DNA from: Micromonospora solifontis
Lineage (GTDB): Bacteria; Actinomycetota; Actinomycetes; Mycobacteriales; Micromonosporaceae
Reading direction: 5' to 3'
DNA length: 64,000 nt
Assembly: GCF_003725545.1 (NCBI RefSeq)
Contig: NZ_RJLN01000018.1
Coordinates: 1-64,000 of the forward strand
The notes under the pieces are model-generated. The model searched no databases, was not told the DNA's origin, and worked only from the letters and a program-made list of their open reading frames with translations. This document shows, piece after piece, positions 39,488-48,551 of this stretch. Position 1 is the stretch's first letter, and each line of letters opens with the position of its first letter. Both the position numbers and the translations under genes were made by a program.

Positions 39488-42289
39488 TCAGGCGGCGGCG
39501 TGGTAGGCCAGCACACCCCGGTTGACGGCGGCGATCGCCTGCCGGGCGGTGGACCGCAGCTCGGCCGAGGCGCCGCCGGAGTCGGCGAGCTGGCCGAGCA
39601 GGTCGACCACCTGGCGGGCCCAGCGGACGAAGTCGCCGGCCGGCATCTCGCCGTCGATCTGGTGGCCGCTGGCGAGCACCTTGGCGAGCGCCTCGCCCCG
39701 GGCCCACCGGTAGATCGGCCAGGCGAAGCCCAGATCCGGCTCGCGGGTGACCGCGAGGCCCCGGGCGGCCTCGTCGCCCTCGATGTCGCTCCACAGCTTC
39801 AGCGTCTCGTCGACCGCGTCGGCGACCGCGCCGCGCGGCAGCGAGGCCCGCTCGTCGACGTCCCGGCGAGCCTCGAAGACCACCACGGAGACCGCGGCGG
39901 CCAACTCGGCCGGGGACAGCCCGTCCCACACCTTACGGCGCAGGCACTCGGCGACCAGCAGGTCCGCCTCGGTCCAGATCCGGCCGAGCATCCGCCCGGC
40001 GTCGGTGACCTCTCCCTCGGCGGTGAGGTAGCCGCGTGCGGTCAGCAGCGCCACGATCCGGTCGAACGTCCGCGCGAGGGACCCGGTCCGCCCGGCCACC
40101 CGCTGGCGCAGCTCCTCGGTGTCGCGCTCCAGCCGGCGACGCCGCTCCGCCCAGCGGGCGTGCTCCTCCCGGTCCGGGCAGGCGTGGCACGGGTGCCGTC
40201 GCAGCTCCGTGCGGAGCTGGCTGAGCCGGTGGTCCTCGCCGGCGACCTGCCGGGAGCGCCCGCCGCGCCGCCCGCCGTGCCGGTCCAGCCCGGTGCCGCT
40301 GACCGCGGCGGCGAGGTCGCGCCGGGCCGCCGGGGACCGATGGTTGAAGTGCTTCGGCACCCGGATCCGGGTGAGCACCTCGGCCGGGGTGGTGAAGTCG
40401 CCCGGGCTGACCCGGCCCGCCCAGCGGTCCTGGGTGAGCACCAGCGGGCGGGGCTCGCCGAATCCACCGGTGGCCGGGTCGAGGACCACCGCCAGACCGG
40501 CGCGGCGGCCGGAGGGCACCCGGATCACGTCACCGACCCGCAACCGTTCGAGGGAGGCGATCGCGGCGGCCTTGCGCTGGGTCTGCCCCTGCCGGGCGAT
40601 GGCGCGCTCCCGGTCGGCGATGGCCACCCGCAGCGCGAAGTACTCGTCGAAGTCCCCGTGGTGGCAGGCGGCGTCGGCGCCGTACGCCTCCATGGTCTCG
40701 GTGTTGCGCTGCACCTGCCGGGCCAGGCCGACCACCGACCGGTCCGCCTGGAACTGCGCGAACGAGGACTCCAGCAGGGCCCGCGCCGGCTCCGCGCCCA
40801 CCGTGCCGACCAGGTTGACCGCCATGTTGTACGACGGCCGGAAGCTGGACCGCAGCGGGTAGGTGCGGGTGGAGGCGAGGCCGGCCACGTGCCGGGGGTC
40901 GGTCTCCGGCGACCAGACCACCACCGCGTGCCCCTCGACGTCGATGCCCCGCCGGCCGGCGCGGCCGGTGAGCTGGGTGTATTCCCCCGGGGTGAGGTCG
41001 ACGTGCGCCTCGCCGTTGAACTTGACCAGGCGCTCCAGCACCACGCAGCGGGCCGGCATGTTGATGCCCAGGGCCAGGGTCTCGGTGGCGAAGACCGCCT
41101 TGACCAGGCCGCGGACGAACAGCTCCTCGACGACCTCCTTGAACGCCGGCAGCATGCCGGCGTGGTGCGCGGCGAGGCCGCGCTCCAGGCCGTCCAGCCA
41201 CTCCCAGTAACCGAGGACGGAGAGGTCCTCGCCGGGGATGGCGCTGATCCGCGACTCGACCACCCGGCGGATCTCGGCGCGCTCCTCGGGCAAGGTCAGC
41301 CGCAGCCCGGCGGCGAGACACTGCTGCACGGCGGCGTCGCAGCCGGCCCGACTGAAGATGAACAGGATCGCCGGGAGCAGGCCCTCCCGGTCGAGCCGGT
41401 CGACGATGTCCGGCCGCATCGGGCCCCGCCAGCGCGGGCCGCGCCGCCCCCCGCCGGGGCCCGCGCTGCGGCCCTCCCCCAGCTCCAGGCGGCGCATCGT
41501 GTCCCGGGTGTAACGCAGCAGCTCCGGGTGCACGTCGTGCTTGCGCGCCGCGTCGGCGTCGTGGAACAGGTCGAACATCCGCTTGCCGACCAGCATGTGC
41601 TGCCAGAGCGGCACCGGCCGGTGCTCGCTGACCACCACGGCGGTCTCGCCCCGCACGGTGACCAGCCAGTCGGCGAACTCCTCGGCGTTGGAGACGGTGG
41701 CCGACAGCGAGACCAGGGTGACCGAGGCGGGCAGGTGGATGATCACCTCTTCCCAGACCCCGCCGCGGAACCGGTCGGCGAGGTAGTGCACCTCGTCCAT
41801 CACCACGTAGGCCAGGCCCTCCAGGGTGGCCGAGCCGGCGTAGAGCATGTTGCGCAGCACCTCGGTGGTCATCACCACCACGGGCGCGTCGCCGTTGATC
41901 GCGTTGTCGCCGGTGAGCAGCCCGACCTGCTCGGCGCCGTAGCGGTCCACGAGATCGTGGTACTTCTGGTTGGACAGCGCCTTGATCGGCGTGGTGTAGA
42001 AGCACTTGCGCCGGGTGTTGAGGCTCTCACCGGCGTCGGCGGCCGCCGGCTTCCCGGGCCGCCCGCGCAGGGCGAGGTGTACGGCGAACTCGCCGACCAC
42101 GGTCTTGCCGGCACCGGTCGGGGCGCAGACCAGCACCCCGCTGCCCTGTTCCAGGGCCTCGCACGCCTCCCGCTGGAAGTCGTCGAGGTCGAACCCCAGG
42201 TCGCGGGCGAATTCGTCCAGGGCCGGGAAGGCGGAGGCCTGCGCGGCCCGGCGGCGCGCCGCGGCGTACCGCTCGGCGGGGCTCGACAT
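39488..42289 (-). CDS. HelY/Ski2-like DEAD/DEAH-box RNA helicase
   Basis: 933 aa, ATG at 42289. Motif I APTGAGKT near residue 56, Ia TTPIKALSNQK, motif II VMDEVHYLAD, motif III LSATVSNAEEFADWL, and motif VI QLTGRAGRRGID. The C-terminal DSHCT-type region (DGLSPAELAAAVSVVVFEARRD, DLGFAWPIYRWARGE) matches the actinobacterial HelY/Mtr4 family in length and layout. It unwinds structured RNA, probably in turnover. It often lies near tatC/pafBC in actinobacteria; here it sits ~6 kb beyond tatC with unrelated genes between. Confidence 0.93.
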   Translation of the reverse strand: MSSPAERYAAARRRAAQASAFPALDEFARDLGFDLDDFQREACEALEQGSGVLVCAPTGAGKTVVGEFAVHLALRGRPGKPAAADAGESLNTRRKCFYTTPIKALSNQKYHDLVDRYGAEQVGLLTGDNAINGDAPVVVMTTEVLRNMLYAGSATLEGLAYVVMDEVHYLADRFRGGVWEEVIIHLPASVTLVSLSATVSNAEEFADWLVTVRGETAVVVSEHRPVPLWQHMLVGKRMFDLFHDADAARKHDVHPELLRYTRDTMRRLELGEGRSAGPGGGRRGPRWRGPMRPDIVDRLDREGLLPAILFIFSRAGCDAAVQQCLAAGLRLTLPEERAEIRRVVESRISAIPGEDLSVLGYWEWLDGLERGLAAHHAGMLPAFKEVVEELFVRGLVKAVFATETLALGINMPARCVVLERLVKFNGEAHVDLTPGEYTQLTGRAGRRGIDVEGHAVVVWSPETDPRHVAGLASTRTYPLRSSFRPSYNMAVNLVGTVGAEPARALLESSFAQFQADRSVVGLARQVQRNTETMEAYGADAACHHGDFDEYFALRVAIADRERAIARQGQTQRKAAAIASLERLRVGDVIRVPSGRRAGLAVVLDPATGGFGEPRPLVLTQDRWAGRVSPGDFTTPAEVLTRIRVPKHFNHRSPAARRDLAAAVSGTGLDRHGGRRGGRSRQVAGEDHRLSQLRTELRRHPCHACPDREEHARWAERRRRLERDTEELRQRVAGRTGSLARTFDRIVALLTARGYLTAEGEVTDAGRMLGRIWTEADLLVAECLRRKVWDGLSPAELAAAVSVVVFEARRDVDERASLPRGAVADAVDETLKLWSDIEGDEAARGLAVTREPDLGFAWPIYRWARGEALAKVLASGHQIDGEMPAGDFVRWARQVVDLLGQLADSGGASAELRSTARQAIAAVNRGVLAYHAAA

Positions 42290-42375
42290 GTCCCCAAGAT
42301 TAATCGGTAGGACGGACGGGCACCGGCCAAGGCCGTCCGGCAGGGCGGTCGGGGCGGGTCGGTAGGGTGCACGAC

Positions 42376-43149
42376 GTGCCGGATCATGCCGAACCACCCC
42401 ATGCCTCGAGCGACGCCGACGACGTCGTCCGCGCGAGCCCGTCCCGCCGTCCCGTGGAGGGGGTGCTCCTCGACTTCCACGGCACCCTCGCCCAGGTGGA
42501 GGACCCCCGCGAGTGGGTGCTGGCCGCCGCGGCGGCGTGCGGGGTGGAGTTGGACCGGATGCGGGCCACCGCACTGGCCGACCGGCTGCTCACCACCGGC
42601 CGGGCGGGCGGCCCGTTGCCCGCCCGGGTGCCGCCCCGGCTCGCCGAGCTGTGGGCCGACCGTGACCTCTACGAGCACGCCCACCGGGGCGCGTACACCG
42701 GGTTGGCCGAAACGGTCGACGCCGGCATCGACGGGTTCGCCGAGGCGCTCTACGAGCGGGTGCTGATCCCCGAGGGCTGGGTGCCGTACCCGGACACCGA
42801 GGCGGTGCTCAAGGCGCTGCGCCAGGCCGGGGTGAAGGTGGCCGTGGTCAGCAACATCGGGTTCGACATCCGGCCGCTGTTCACGGCCTGGGGCCTGGAC
42901 GGGCTGATCGACGCGTACGCGCTGTCGTACGAGGTGGGGCGCTGCAAGCCGGACCCGGGGATCTTCCTGCGGGCGTGCGGGATGCTCGGCGTCGACCCGG
43001 AGCGTGCCCTGATGGTGGGCGACACCCCGGCCGACGCGGGCGCGGTACGGGCCGGCTGCGCCGTCCTGGTGCTGCCCGGCGCCGACGCCGGCCGCCCCAA
43101 CGGGCTGGGCGCGGTGCTCGACCTCGCCCTGCCCGCGTCACCGGCATGA
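42376..43149 (+). CDS. HAD-superfamily hydrolase
   Basis: 257 aa, GTG at 42376 (a GTG at 42367 overlaps the GGTAGGG ribosome site, so it is less likely). HAD motif I is LLDFHGTLA, with His in place of the second Asp. Motif II is VVSNIGFD, the Lys lies in GRCKPDPGIF and motif IV is MVGDTPADAGAV. A helical cap spans ~45-130. Probably a phosphatase or related hydrolase; the DxH form is a subgroup feature rather than damage. It overlaps the EamA gene (ATGA), so the two are co-translated. Confidence 0.85.
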   Translation: MPDHAEPPHASSDADDVVRASPSRRPVEGVLLDFHGTLAQVEDPREWVLAAAAACGVELDRMRATALADRLLTTGRAGGPLPARVPPRLAELWADRDLYEHAHRGAYTGLAETVDAGIDGFAEALYERVLIPEGWVPYPDTEAVLKALRQAGVKVAVVSNIGFDIRPLFTAWGLDGLIDAYALSYEVGRCKPDPGIFLRACGMLGVDPERALMVGDTPADAGAVRAGCAVLVLPGADAGRPNGLGAVLDLALPASPA

Positions 43150-44096
43150 CGCGCCCCCGGTCCGCCCCCGGCCACCGCCCGGCGGGTCGGCTCGGCGCGG
43201 TCGGGCTGGTCCTCGGCGGGGCGCTGTCGGTGCAGTTCGGCTCGGCGGTCGCCGCGCTGCTGTTCCCGCGTACCGGGGTGGCGGGCGCGGTGACGCTGCG
43301 GCTGACCATCGGGGCGCTGCTGATGCTGGCCGTCTGCCGGCCCCGGCTGCGCGGCCACGGCCGGGGCGGCTGGACCGCCGTGGTCGCCTTCGGGCTGGCC
43401 CTGGCCGGCATGAACTCGGTCTTCTACCAGGCCATCGAACGGATCCCGCTCGGTCCGGCGGTCACCCTGGAGGTGCTCGGGCCGCTGGTGCTGTCCGTGG
43501 TGACCGCCCGGCGGCTCGCCGCCTGGTGCTGGGCCGGGCTGGCGCTGGCCGGGGTGGCCCTGCTCGGCCACGGCGGCTTCGACCGGCTCGACCCGGTCGG
43601 CGCCGCGCTGGCGCTGGGCGCCGGGACGTTGTGGGCCGCGTACATCGTCTGCTCGGCGCGGGTCGGCGGCCGGTTCCCCCGGGCCGACGGGCTGGCCCTG
43701 GCGTTGGCGGTGGCCGCGCTGGTCACCCTGCCCATCGGGCTGATCGGGTCGGGCGGCCGGCTGTGGCACCCGGCGGTCCTGGGGCTCGGCACCGGGCTGG
43801 CGCTGCTCGCCTCGGTGCTGCCGTACACGCTGGAGCTGCTGGCGCTGCGCCGGCTGCCCACCTCGACCTTCGCGGTGCTGATGAGCCTCGGGCCGGCGAT
43901 CGCGGCCCTGGCCGGCTGGCTGGTCCTCGGTCAGGCGCTGCACCCGGTGGAGGTCCTGGCGATCGGCCTGGTGATCGCCGCGAGCATCGGCGCGGTCCGG
44001 GCCGGCCGGGCGGCGGGCCCGCCGCCCGGCGACGCCGGGCCGGAGGGCTCGGCACTGGTCAGTGCAGCAGCCGCACCGCCGCCGGCACCGCGCTGA
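43146..44096 (+). CDS. EamA/RhtA-type drug-metabolite transporter
   Basis: 316 aa, ATG at 43146 overlapping the HAD stop. About ten hydrophobic helices in two EamA halves (GLVLGGALSVQFGSAVAALLF ... FYQAIERIPLGPAVTLEVLGPLVLSVV; GALALGAGTLWAAYIVCSARVGG). The RhtA-like IPLGPAVTLEVLGPL motif suggests amino acid or metabolite export. The 3' end overlaps the convergent lipid kinase gene by 38 nt. Confidence 0.88.
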   Translation: MTRPRSAPGHRPAGRLGAVGLVLGGALSVQFGSAVAALLFPRTGVAGAVTLRLTIGALLMLAVCRPRLRGHGRGGWTAVVAFGLALAGMNSVFYQAIERIPLGPAVTLEVLGPLVLSVVTARRLAAWCWAGLALAGVALLGHGGFDRLDPVGAALALGAGTLWAAYIVCSARVGGRFPRADGLALALAVAALVTLPIGLIGSGGRLWHPAVLGLGTGLALLASVLPYTLELLALRRLPTSTFAVLMSLGPAIAALAGWLVLGQALHPVEVLAIGLVIAASIGAVRAGRAAGPPPGDAGPEGSALVSAAAAPPPAPR

Positions 44097-44985
44097 TCCG
44101 CACCGGCAGGTCGAACGCCCGCTCCCCGTCGACGTACGTGGTGATGCCGGCCGCGTCCAGCTCCACCGTGCGGGCCCGGTAGGCGCGGACGAGCGGGTGC
44201 GCCACGTGGGTCCCCTGGTAGATGCGGGGCTTGACCCGCATCAGGGTGCGCCGGTCGAAGCGACCGCCGACGACCACGTCCAGCAGCCCGTCGGTCGGGT
44301 CGGCGTCCGGGCAGATCCGCATCCCGCCGCCGTAGCTGGCGGCGTTGCCCACCGCCACCAGCACCGCGTCCAGCTCGTGCTCCTCGTCGTCGAGGCGCAG
44401 CCGGTAGCGGCGCGGCCGCAACCGGGCCAACTCGACCAGGATGGCCAGGTCGTACCGGCGGGGGCCGCGTGGCCAGGCCATCCGGTTGGCCCGCTCGTTG
44501 ACGATCGCGTCGAAGCCGGCCGCGAGCACCGCGCCGTACCAGCGGTCGCCCCCGTCGGGGGTGGTCAGCCGGGCCAGGTCGACGGGCCGGGCCCGGCCGT
44601 CGCGCAGCGCGTCGGTGATCACGCCGACGGCCGCCACCGGGTCGGCCGGGTAGCCGGTCTCGACCGCGAAGTCGTTGCCGGTGCCGGCGGGGACCGGGCC
44701 GAACGGCACCGCAGTGCCGGCGACCGCCTGCACCGCGCGGTGGACCGTGCCGTCGCCGCCAACCGCCACGAGCGCGCCGGCCCCGTCGGCGACCGCCGCC
44801 CGACAGGCCGCCTCCGCCTCCCCCGGGCTCGTCGCCTCGAGCAGGCGCACCGGCCGGCCCGCGCCGGCCAGCCGCTCCAGCAACCGGGGCAGCAGCCCGC
44901 GGTGTCGCCCCCGGCCAGCGGTCGGGTTGGCGAGCACGGCGACGGGGCCGGACGGGAGATGATCGTGCGCGGTCACGGCGAGCAC
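44059..44985 (-). CDS. diacylglycerol kinase-family lipid kinase
   Basis: 308 aa, GTG at 44985. The DAGK catalytic domain shows VLANPTAGRGRH, LVAVGGDGTVHRAVQAVAG (GGDGT nucleotide loop) and FGPVPAGTGNDFAVETGYP. The C-terminal sandwich has AVGNAASYGGGMRICPDADPTDGLLDVVVGGRF. It phosphorylates diacylglycerol or a related lipid or sphingoid base at the membrane. Antisense overlap with the EamA 3' end. Confidence 0.92.
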   Translation of the reverse strand: MLAVTAHDHLPSGPVAVLANPTAGRGRHRGLLPRLLERLAGAGRPVRLLEATSPGEAEAACRAAVADGAGALVAVGGDGTVHRAVQAVAGTAVPFGPVPAGTGNDFAVETGYPADPVAAVGVITDALRDGRARPVDLARLTTPDGGDRWYGAVLAAGFDAIVNERANRMAWPRGPRRYDLAILVELARLRPRRYRLRLDDEEHELDAVLVAVGNAASYGGGMRICPDADPTDGLLDVVVGGRFDRRTLMRVKPRIYQGTHVAHPLVRAYRARTVELDAAGITTYVDGERAFDLPVRISAVPAAVRLLH

Positions 44986-45036
44986 CGTACGGCACGACCC
45001 GCCCCGCTCACCAGGGGAGACGGTGCCGGGTACGGG

Positions 45037-45339
45037 TCACTTGAGCTTGCGGGTCGACCGGGCCACGATCGGGGCGTACTCGGGGTGCTTCTCCAGCCAT
45101 CCGGCGAGGAACGGGCAGACGGGCACCACGGTCCGCCCCCTGGCCCGCGCGTCGTCCATCACCGCCCGGGCCAGGGTCGAGCCGACGCCCCTGCCCTCGA
45201 ACGCCGGGTCGACCTCGGTGTGGGTGTAGACGATGATGTTGCCGGTCAGCTGATAGGTGACGACGCCGGCGGTCGCCCCGGTCTCGTCCCGCGCCTCGAA
45301 CCGCTCCCGCTCCGGCACGTCTGTCACGGTGAACTGCAC
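45037..45339 (-). CDS. small GNAT-family N-acetyltransferase (COG2388 type)
   Basis: 100 aa, GTG at 45339. Compact GNAT: ARDETGATAGVVTYQLTGNIIVYTHTEVDPAFEGRGVGSTLARAVMDDARARGRTVVPVCPFLAGWLEKHPEY. The acetyl-CoA loop is EGRGVG and the VCPF...HPEY tail is diagnostic of the YidJ/NATD1-like subgroup. Substrate unknown. Confidence 0.9.
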   Translation of the reverse strand: MQFTVTDVPERERFEARDETGATAGVVTYQLTGNIIVYTHTEVDPAFEGRGVGSTLARAVMDDARARGRTVVPVCPFLAGWLEKHPEYAPIVARSTRKLK

Positions 45340-45374
45340 CCCGCCATCCAACCACGGCCCCGCCCTGCCCCGGC

Positions 45375-47426
45375 TCACCGGTCCGGCTGGCCGAGCCCGC
45401 TGCTGATCACGTCGATCCGGCCCCACCGGCCGGGCACGTCCAGCAGCTCCACCCGGCCGAAGCGCGCCGGCACCCGGGGGGACATCAGCAGGTGCTCCCC
45501 CGCCGGCTCCAGGCCGAGCAGGGCGCGCAGCAGCAGGAACGGCGCCCCGGTCGCCAGCGCCTGCGGGCTGTTGGCGGTCGGGTACCGCACCGGATAGTGG
45601 GTGAGTTCGCGCGGGTAGCCGGCGAACGCCTCGGGCAGCTGACCGTCGAAGTACGCGGCCGCGTCGACGACGGCCTCGGCGATCCGGCCGGCCTCCTCGG
45701 CGAAGCCGTACCGGCGCAGCCCCCAGGCGATCAGCGCGTTGTCGAACGGCCACACCGCGCCCAGGTGGTAGCCGAGCGGGTTGTACCGGTCCTGCCCCTC
45801 GGCGAAGGTCCGCACGCCCCAACCGGAGAAGAGCCGGGGGTCCATCAGCTGCTCCACCACCCGGGCCGCCCGGGACTCCGGGACGATGCCGCTCCACAGC
45901 AGGTGCCCCATGTTGGAGGCGAGCCCGTCGACCTGGCGGCCGTCGCCGTCCAGGGCCAGCGCGTAGTAGCCCCGGTCGGCGAGCCAGAAGTCCCGGTCGA
46001 AGCGCTCCCGCAGGGCGGCGGCCTCCCGATCCAGCCGCCCGGCGTACGCCGGGTCGCCCCAGAACTCGCGGGCCAGCCGCGCCCCGCGCCGCTTCGCGTC
46101 GTACGCGTACCCCTGCAGCTCACAGGTTGCCAGCGGCGGGCCCGGCAGCCGCCCGTCGGCGTGGCAGATCGCCTCCGGCGTGTCCTTCCAGCCCTGGTTC
46201 CGCACCCCGGTCCGCTCGTTGCGCCGCCGGTAGCGCACGTAGCCGTCGCCGAGGATGTCGCCGTACTCGTCGATCCAGTCCAGCGCCGCGCGGGCCTCGT
46301 CCTCGAACTGCCGGACCAGGTCGGTGTCGCCGGTCCACCGCTCGTACTCGTCGAGCAGGACCACGTAGAGCGGGGTGGCGTCGGCGCTGCCGTAGTACGG
46401 CGACTCCGGGCGCTCCTCGAAGGCCACCATCTCGCCGTAGCGGAACTCGTGCAGGATCTTGCCCGGCTCCTCGTCCCGGAAGTCGTCGAGCACCGCGCCC
46501 TGGTCGATGCCGAGCATCCGCAGGGTCGCGAGGGCCAGTTCCGGGGCCACCGGCAGCGCCTCGAAGCTGGTGAGGATGCTGTCCCGGCCGGTGATGGTGG
46601 CCGACCAGGGCAGGCCGGCGGCGGGCATCACGTCCTCGGGCAGGGTCAGCGGCGAGTAGCGCAGCGCCGCCAGGTCCACCAGGCTCCGCCGGTATGTGGT
46701 GGTCAGCGCGCTCCAGTCGCAGCTGAGGGTGGGGGCCCGGTCCAGCCACGCGGCGAGGTCGTGCCGCCGTTCGGCGGCGCTGCGCCGGGGTGGCCGGTCC
46801 AGGTGCTCGCGCACGTCCTGGCCGTCGGGGCGCAGCGCCAGCCCCTGCACCCGCAGCGTGGTCGTCCAGCTCTGCTTCGGGGCCAGCCGGACCGTGTACG
46901 TCAGGCCGTGCTCGTCGATCTGCGCCGGTTCGCTGCTGGTGATCAGCGTCTCGCGCTGGAACCGGTCCCGCCGGTAGCCCAACCGCAGGCCGCCGTCCTC
47001 CACCCGGCGGTAGAGCCGGCCCGGCGGCGTGCGCTCCTCGCTCACCGACAGGATCGGCGCGAAGTCGCTGGCCACGTCGAGCCGTACGGTGAACTCCACC
47101 GGCTCGCGGTCGTGGTTGAGCACGGTGAGCCGTTCCTCGAAGGCGCCGCCGGTGATCGCGCGCTCCCGGATCACCGAGGACGTGGCGTCCACGTAGTGCG
47201 TCGGCGCGCCGGGAACCAGGAAGAACCGCAGGGTGACGTGATCCCGCTCGGCCACGGAGAGCGGGGTCAGCCGCTCGCCGTTCAGGCGCAGCTGCCACCG
47301 GCACAGGAACCGGGTGTCGAAGTCGAAGAAGCCGCACGGGTTGGCGACGGTCGCCTCGATGTCGCCGTTGTGCTCGCTGAGCACGAAGATGTTGCCGTCC
47401 AGCACCCGGACCAGGTCCGACTTCAT
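45375..47426 (-). CDS. glycogen-debranching-enzyme-like amylo-alpha-1,6-glucosidase
   Basis: 683 aa, ATG at 47426 overlapping the SCP2-like stop. The N-terminal domain (VLDGNIFVLSEHNGDIEATVANPCGFFDFDTRFLCRWQLRLNGERLTPLS) is the bacterial GDE N-terminal module. The (alpha/alpha)6 GH15/GH133-like C-domain has PWSATITGRDSILTSFEALP, GYVRYRRRNERTGVRNQGWKDTPEAICHADG and PLGYHLGAVWPFDNALIAWGL. Cytoplasmic; would trim alpha-1,6 branches or act on another oligosaccharide. Operon with the SCP2-like gene. Confidence 0.88.
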   Translation of the reverse strand: MKSDLVRVLDGNIFVLSEHNGDIEATVANPCGFFDFDTRFLCRWQLRLNGERLTPLSVAERDHVTLRFFLVPGAPTHYVDATSSVIRERAITGGAFEERLTVLNHDREPVEFTVRLDVASDFAPILSVSEERTPPGRLYRRVEDGGLRLGYRRDRFQRETLITSSEPAQIDEHGLTYTVRLAPKQSWTTTLRVQGLALRPDGQDVREHLDRPPRRSAAERRHDLAAWLDRAPTLSCDWSALTTTYRRSLVDLAALRYSPLTLPEDVMPAAGLPWSATITGRDSILTSFEALPVAPELALATLRMLGIDQGAVLDDFRDEEPGKILHEFRYGEMVAFEERPESPYYGSADATPLYVVLLDEYERWTGDTDLVRQFEDEARAALDWIDEYGDILGDGYVRYRRRNERTGVRNQGWKDTPEAICHADGRLPGPPLATCELQGYAYDAKRRGARLAREFWGDPAYAGRLDREAAALRERFDRDFWLADRGYYALALDGDGRQVDGLASNMGHLLWSGIVPESRAARVVEQLMDPRLFSGWGVRTFAEGQDRYNPLGYHLGAVWPFDNALIAWGLRRYGFAEEAGRIAEAVVDAAAYFDGQLPEAFAGYPRELTHYPVRYPTANSPQALATGAPFLLLRALLGLEPAGEHLLMSPRVPARFGRVELLDVPGRWGRIDVISSGLGQPDR

Positions 47427-47800
47427 CCCGGTTCTCCGGGTGCGGCGCCGACGGACCGGGGATGGCGGGCACCCGGCGGCGGGGGGAAGAGCCGCTCCAG
47501 CAGGACCACGAAGCGGAACCGGCCCTCCGCGGTGAGGTCGTTGCGCAGCCAGGCGGTGAGCGGTTTGGCCTCGCCCCGGGCCATCCGCCCGAAGAACTCC
47601 CGGTCGGTACGGATCACCGTGTCGGCCGCCTCCCCGGTACGGCTCACCGCCACCCGGCCGTCGGCGATGCTCACGTGCCACACCTCCACCCCGCCGGGCC
47701 CGTCCAACTCGAACCGGATGGTGCCGACGGTGCGGCGCAGCAGCCGCTGCGGAGCGTCCCGGGCGAGCCGCGCGAAGAACGCCTCGATCGGATCGGACAC
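47423..47800 (-). CDS. SCP2-like sterol-transfer domain protein
   Basis: 125 aa, start at 47800. EAFFARLARDAPQRLLRRTVGTIRFELDGPGGVEVWHVSIADGRVAVSRTGEAADTVIRTDREFFGRMARGEAKPLTAWLRNDLTAEGRFRFVVLLERLFP matches the SCP2 fold (GxW/WHVSI strand, ADTVIRTD, then the G-L-L helix), a hydrophobic-ligand-binding domain. The stop overlaps the debranching enzyme start (ATGA). The reason for pairing with a glycosidase is not clear. Confidence 0.8.
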   Translation of the reverse strand: MSDPIEAFFARLARDAPQRLLRRTVGTIRFELDGPGGVEVWHVSIADGRVAVSRTGEAADTVIRTDREFFGRMARGEAKPLTAWLRNDLTAEGRFRFVVLLERLFPPPPGARHPRSVGAAPGEPG

Positions 47801-48040
47801 CCACCCGCCTCCCCGGAGAGGGCCGTCACCGCAGCCCCCGCTCCGGCTGACGGCCCGTGGGCTGCGACGACGAACGCTCCGGCCACGGGTCCGGCGCCGC
47901 CCCAGACTATCGCCGGGCCGGGGCGGGGACGCTCGGATCCACGGAACCCACGCCGGCGTGCCCGTCCGCCCGGGTCGGCAGGTGGACCGACCGGGTACCC
48001 GGGGCGGGACAGGCGACCGCGCCGGTCGACCGGCCGACGG

Positions 48041-48436
48041 TCAGGAGGCCGTACGGCGCGGGCGGCCGTCGCGGGCGAGCGGGGCCAGCCGGCGCCAGCG
48101 CGGCAGCTCGGTGACCACCGTGGCCAGGGCCAGCACGGTGACCGCCACAGCCGCCGGCCGGGGCCAGGCCGCCCAGGCCGAGACCACCGCGGCGACCAGT
48201 TGCAGCAGCACCAGCCCGATGGTCACCATTCCGGGCACCGGCACCAGCACCTGCTTCTTGTCGCCGGGGGTGGCGAACACGGTGGGCAGGCCGATCAGCA
48301 CCACCACCGAGGCGACGGCGAGGACCACGGAGTGCGGGGCGAGCGCCCACGGGGTGGCGACCCAGGCGACCAGTTCGGTCAGGAAGCGCAGCGCCGAGGC
48401 GAGGTCCGGGCGGCCGGGCGGGGGGTTGTCGATCAC
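48041..48436 (-). CDS. four-helix membrane protein of unknown function
   Basis: 131 aa, GTG at 48436. Four hydrophobic segments (LTELVAWVATPWALA, VVLAVASVVVLIGLPTVF, MVTIGLVLLQLVAAVVSAWAAW, AAVAVTVLALATVVTEL) with GDKKQV between the second and third. It resembles small actinobacterial membrane proteins without assigned function. About 240 nt follow before the SCP2-like gene, in which I see no gene. Confidence 0.65.
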   Translation of the reverse strand: MIDNPPPGRPDLASALRFLTELVAWVATPWALAPHSVVLAVASVVVLIGLPTVFATPGDKKQVLVPVPGMVTIGLVLLQLVAAVVSAWAAWPRPAAVAVTVLALATVVTELPRWRRLAPLARDGRPRRTAS

Positions 48437-48501
48437 GGCCGCCAGTATGCCGCCGGTCCCCGCCGGACCGCCGGACCGCCGCGCTCGGACCCCGGGTATG
48501 C

Positions 48502-48532
48502 GAAACGCCGCCCCGGGCGGGGGCGGCGTTTC
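48502..48532 (-). terminator. tatC terminator hairpin
   Basis: A perfect 13-bp stem GAAACGCCGCCCC with its complement and a 5-nt loop, 20 nt past the tatC stop. It ends in TTTCC, as in a rho-independent terminator. Confidence 0.8.
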
Positions 48533-48551
48533 CGGTCGACGGCGGTGACCG

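Noticed and set aside
42376..43149. Missing second Asp in HAD motif I as a sign of inactivation
   Set aside because: DxH/DxF/DxY GT variants occur in working HAD subfamilies, and all other motifs are present.
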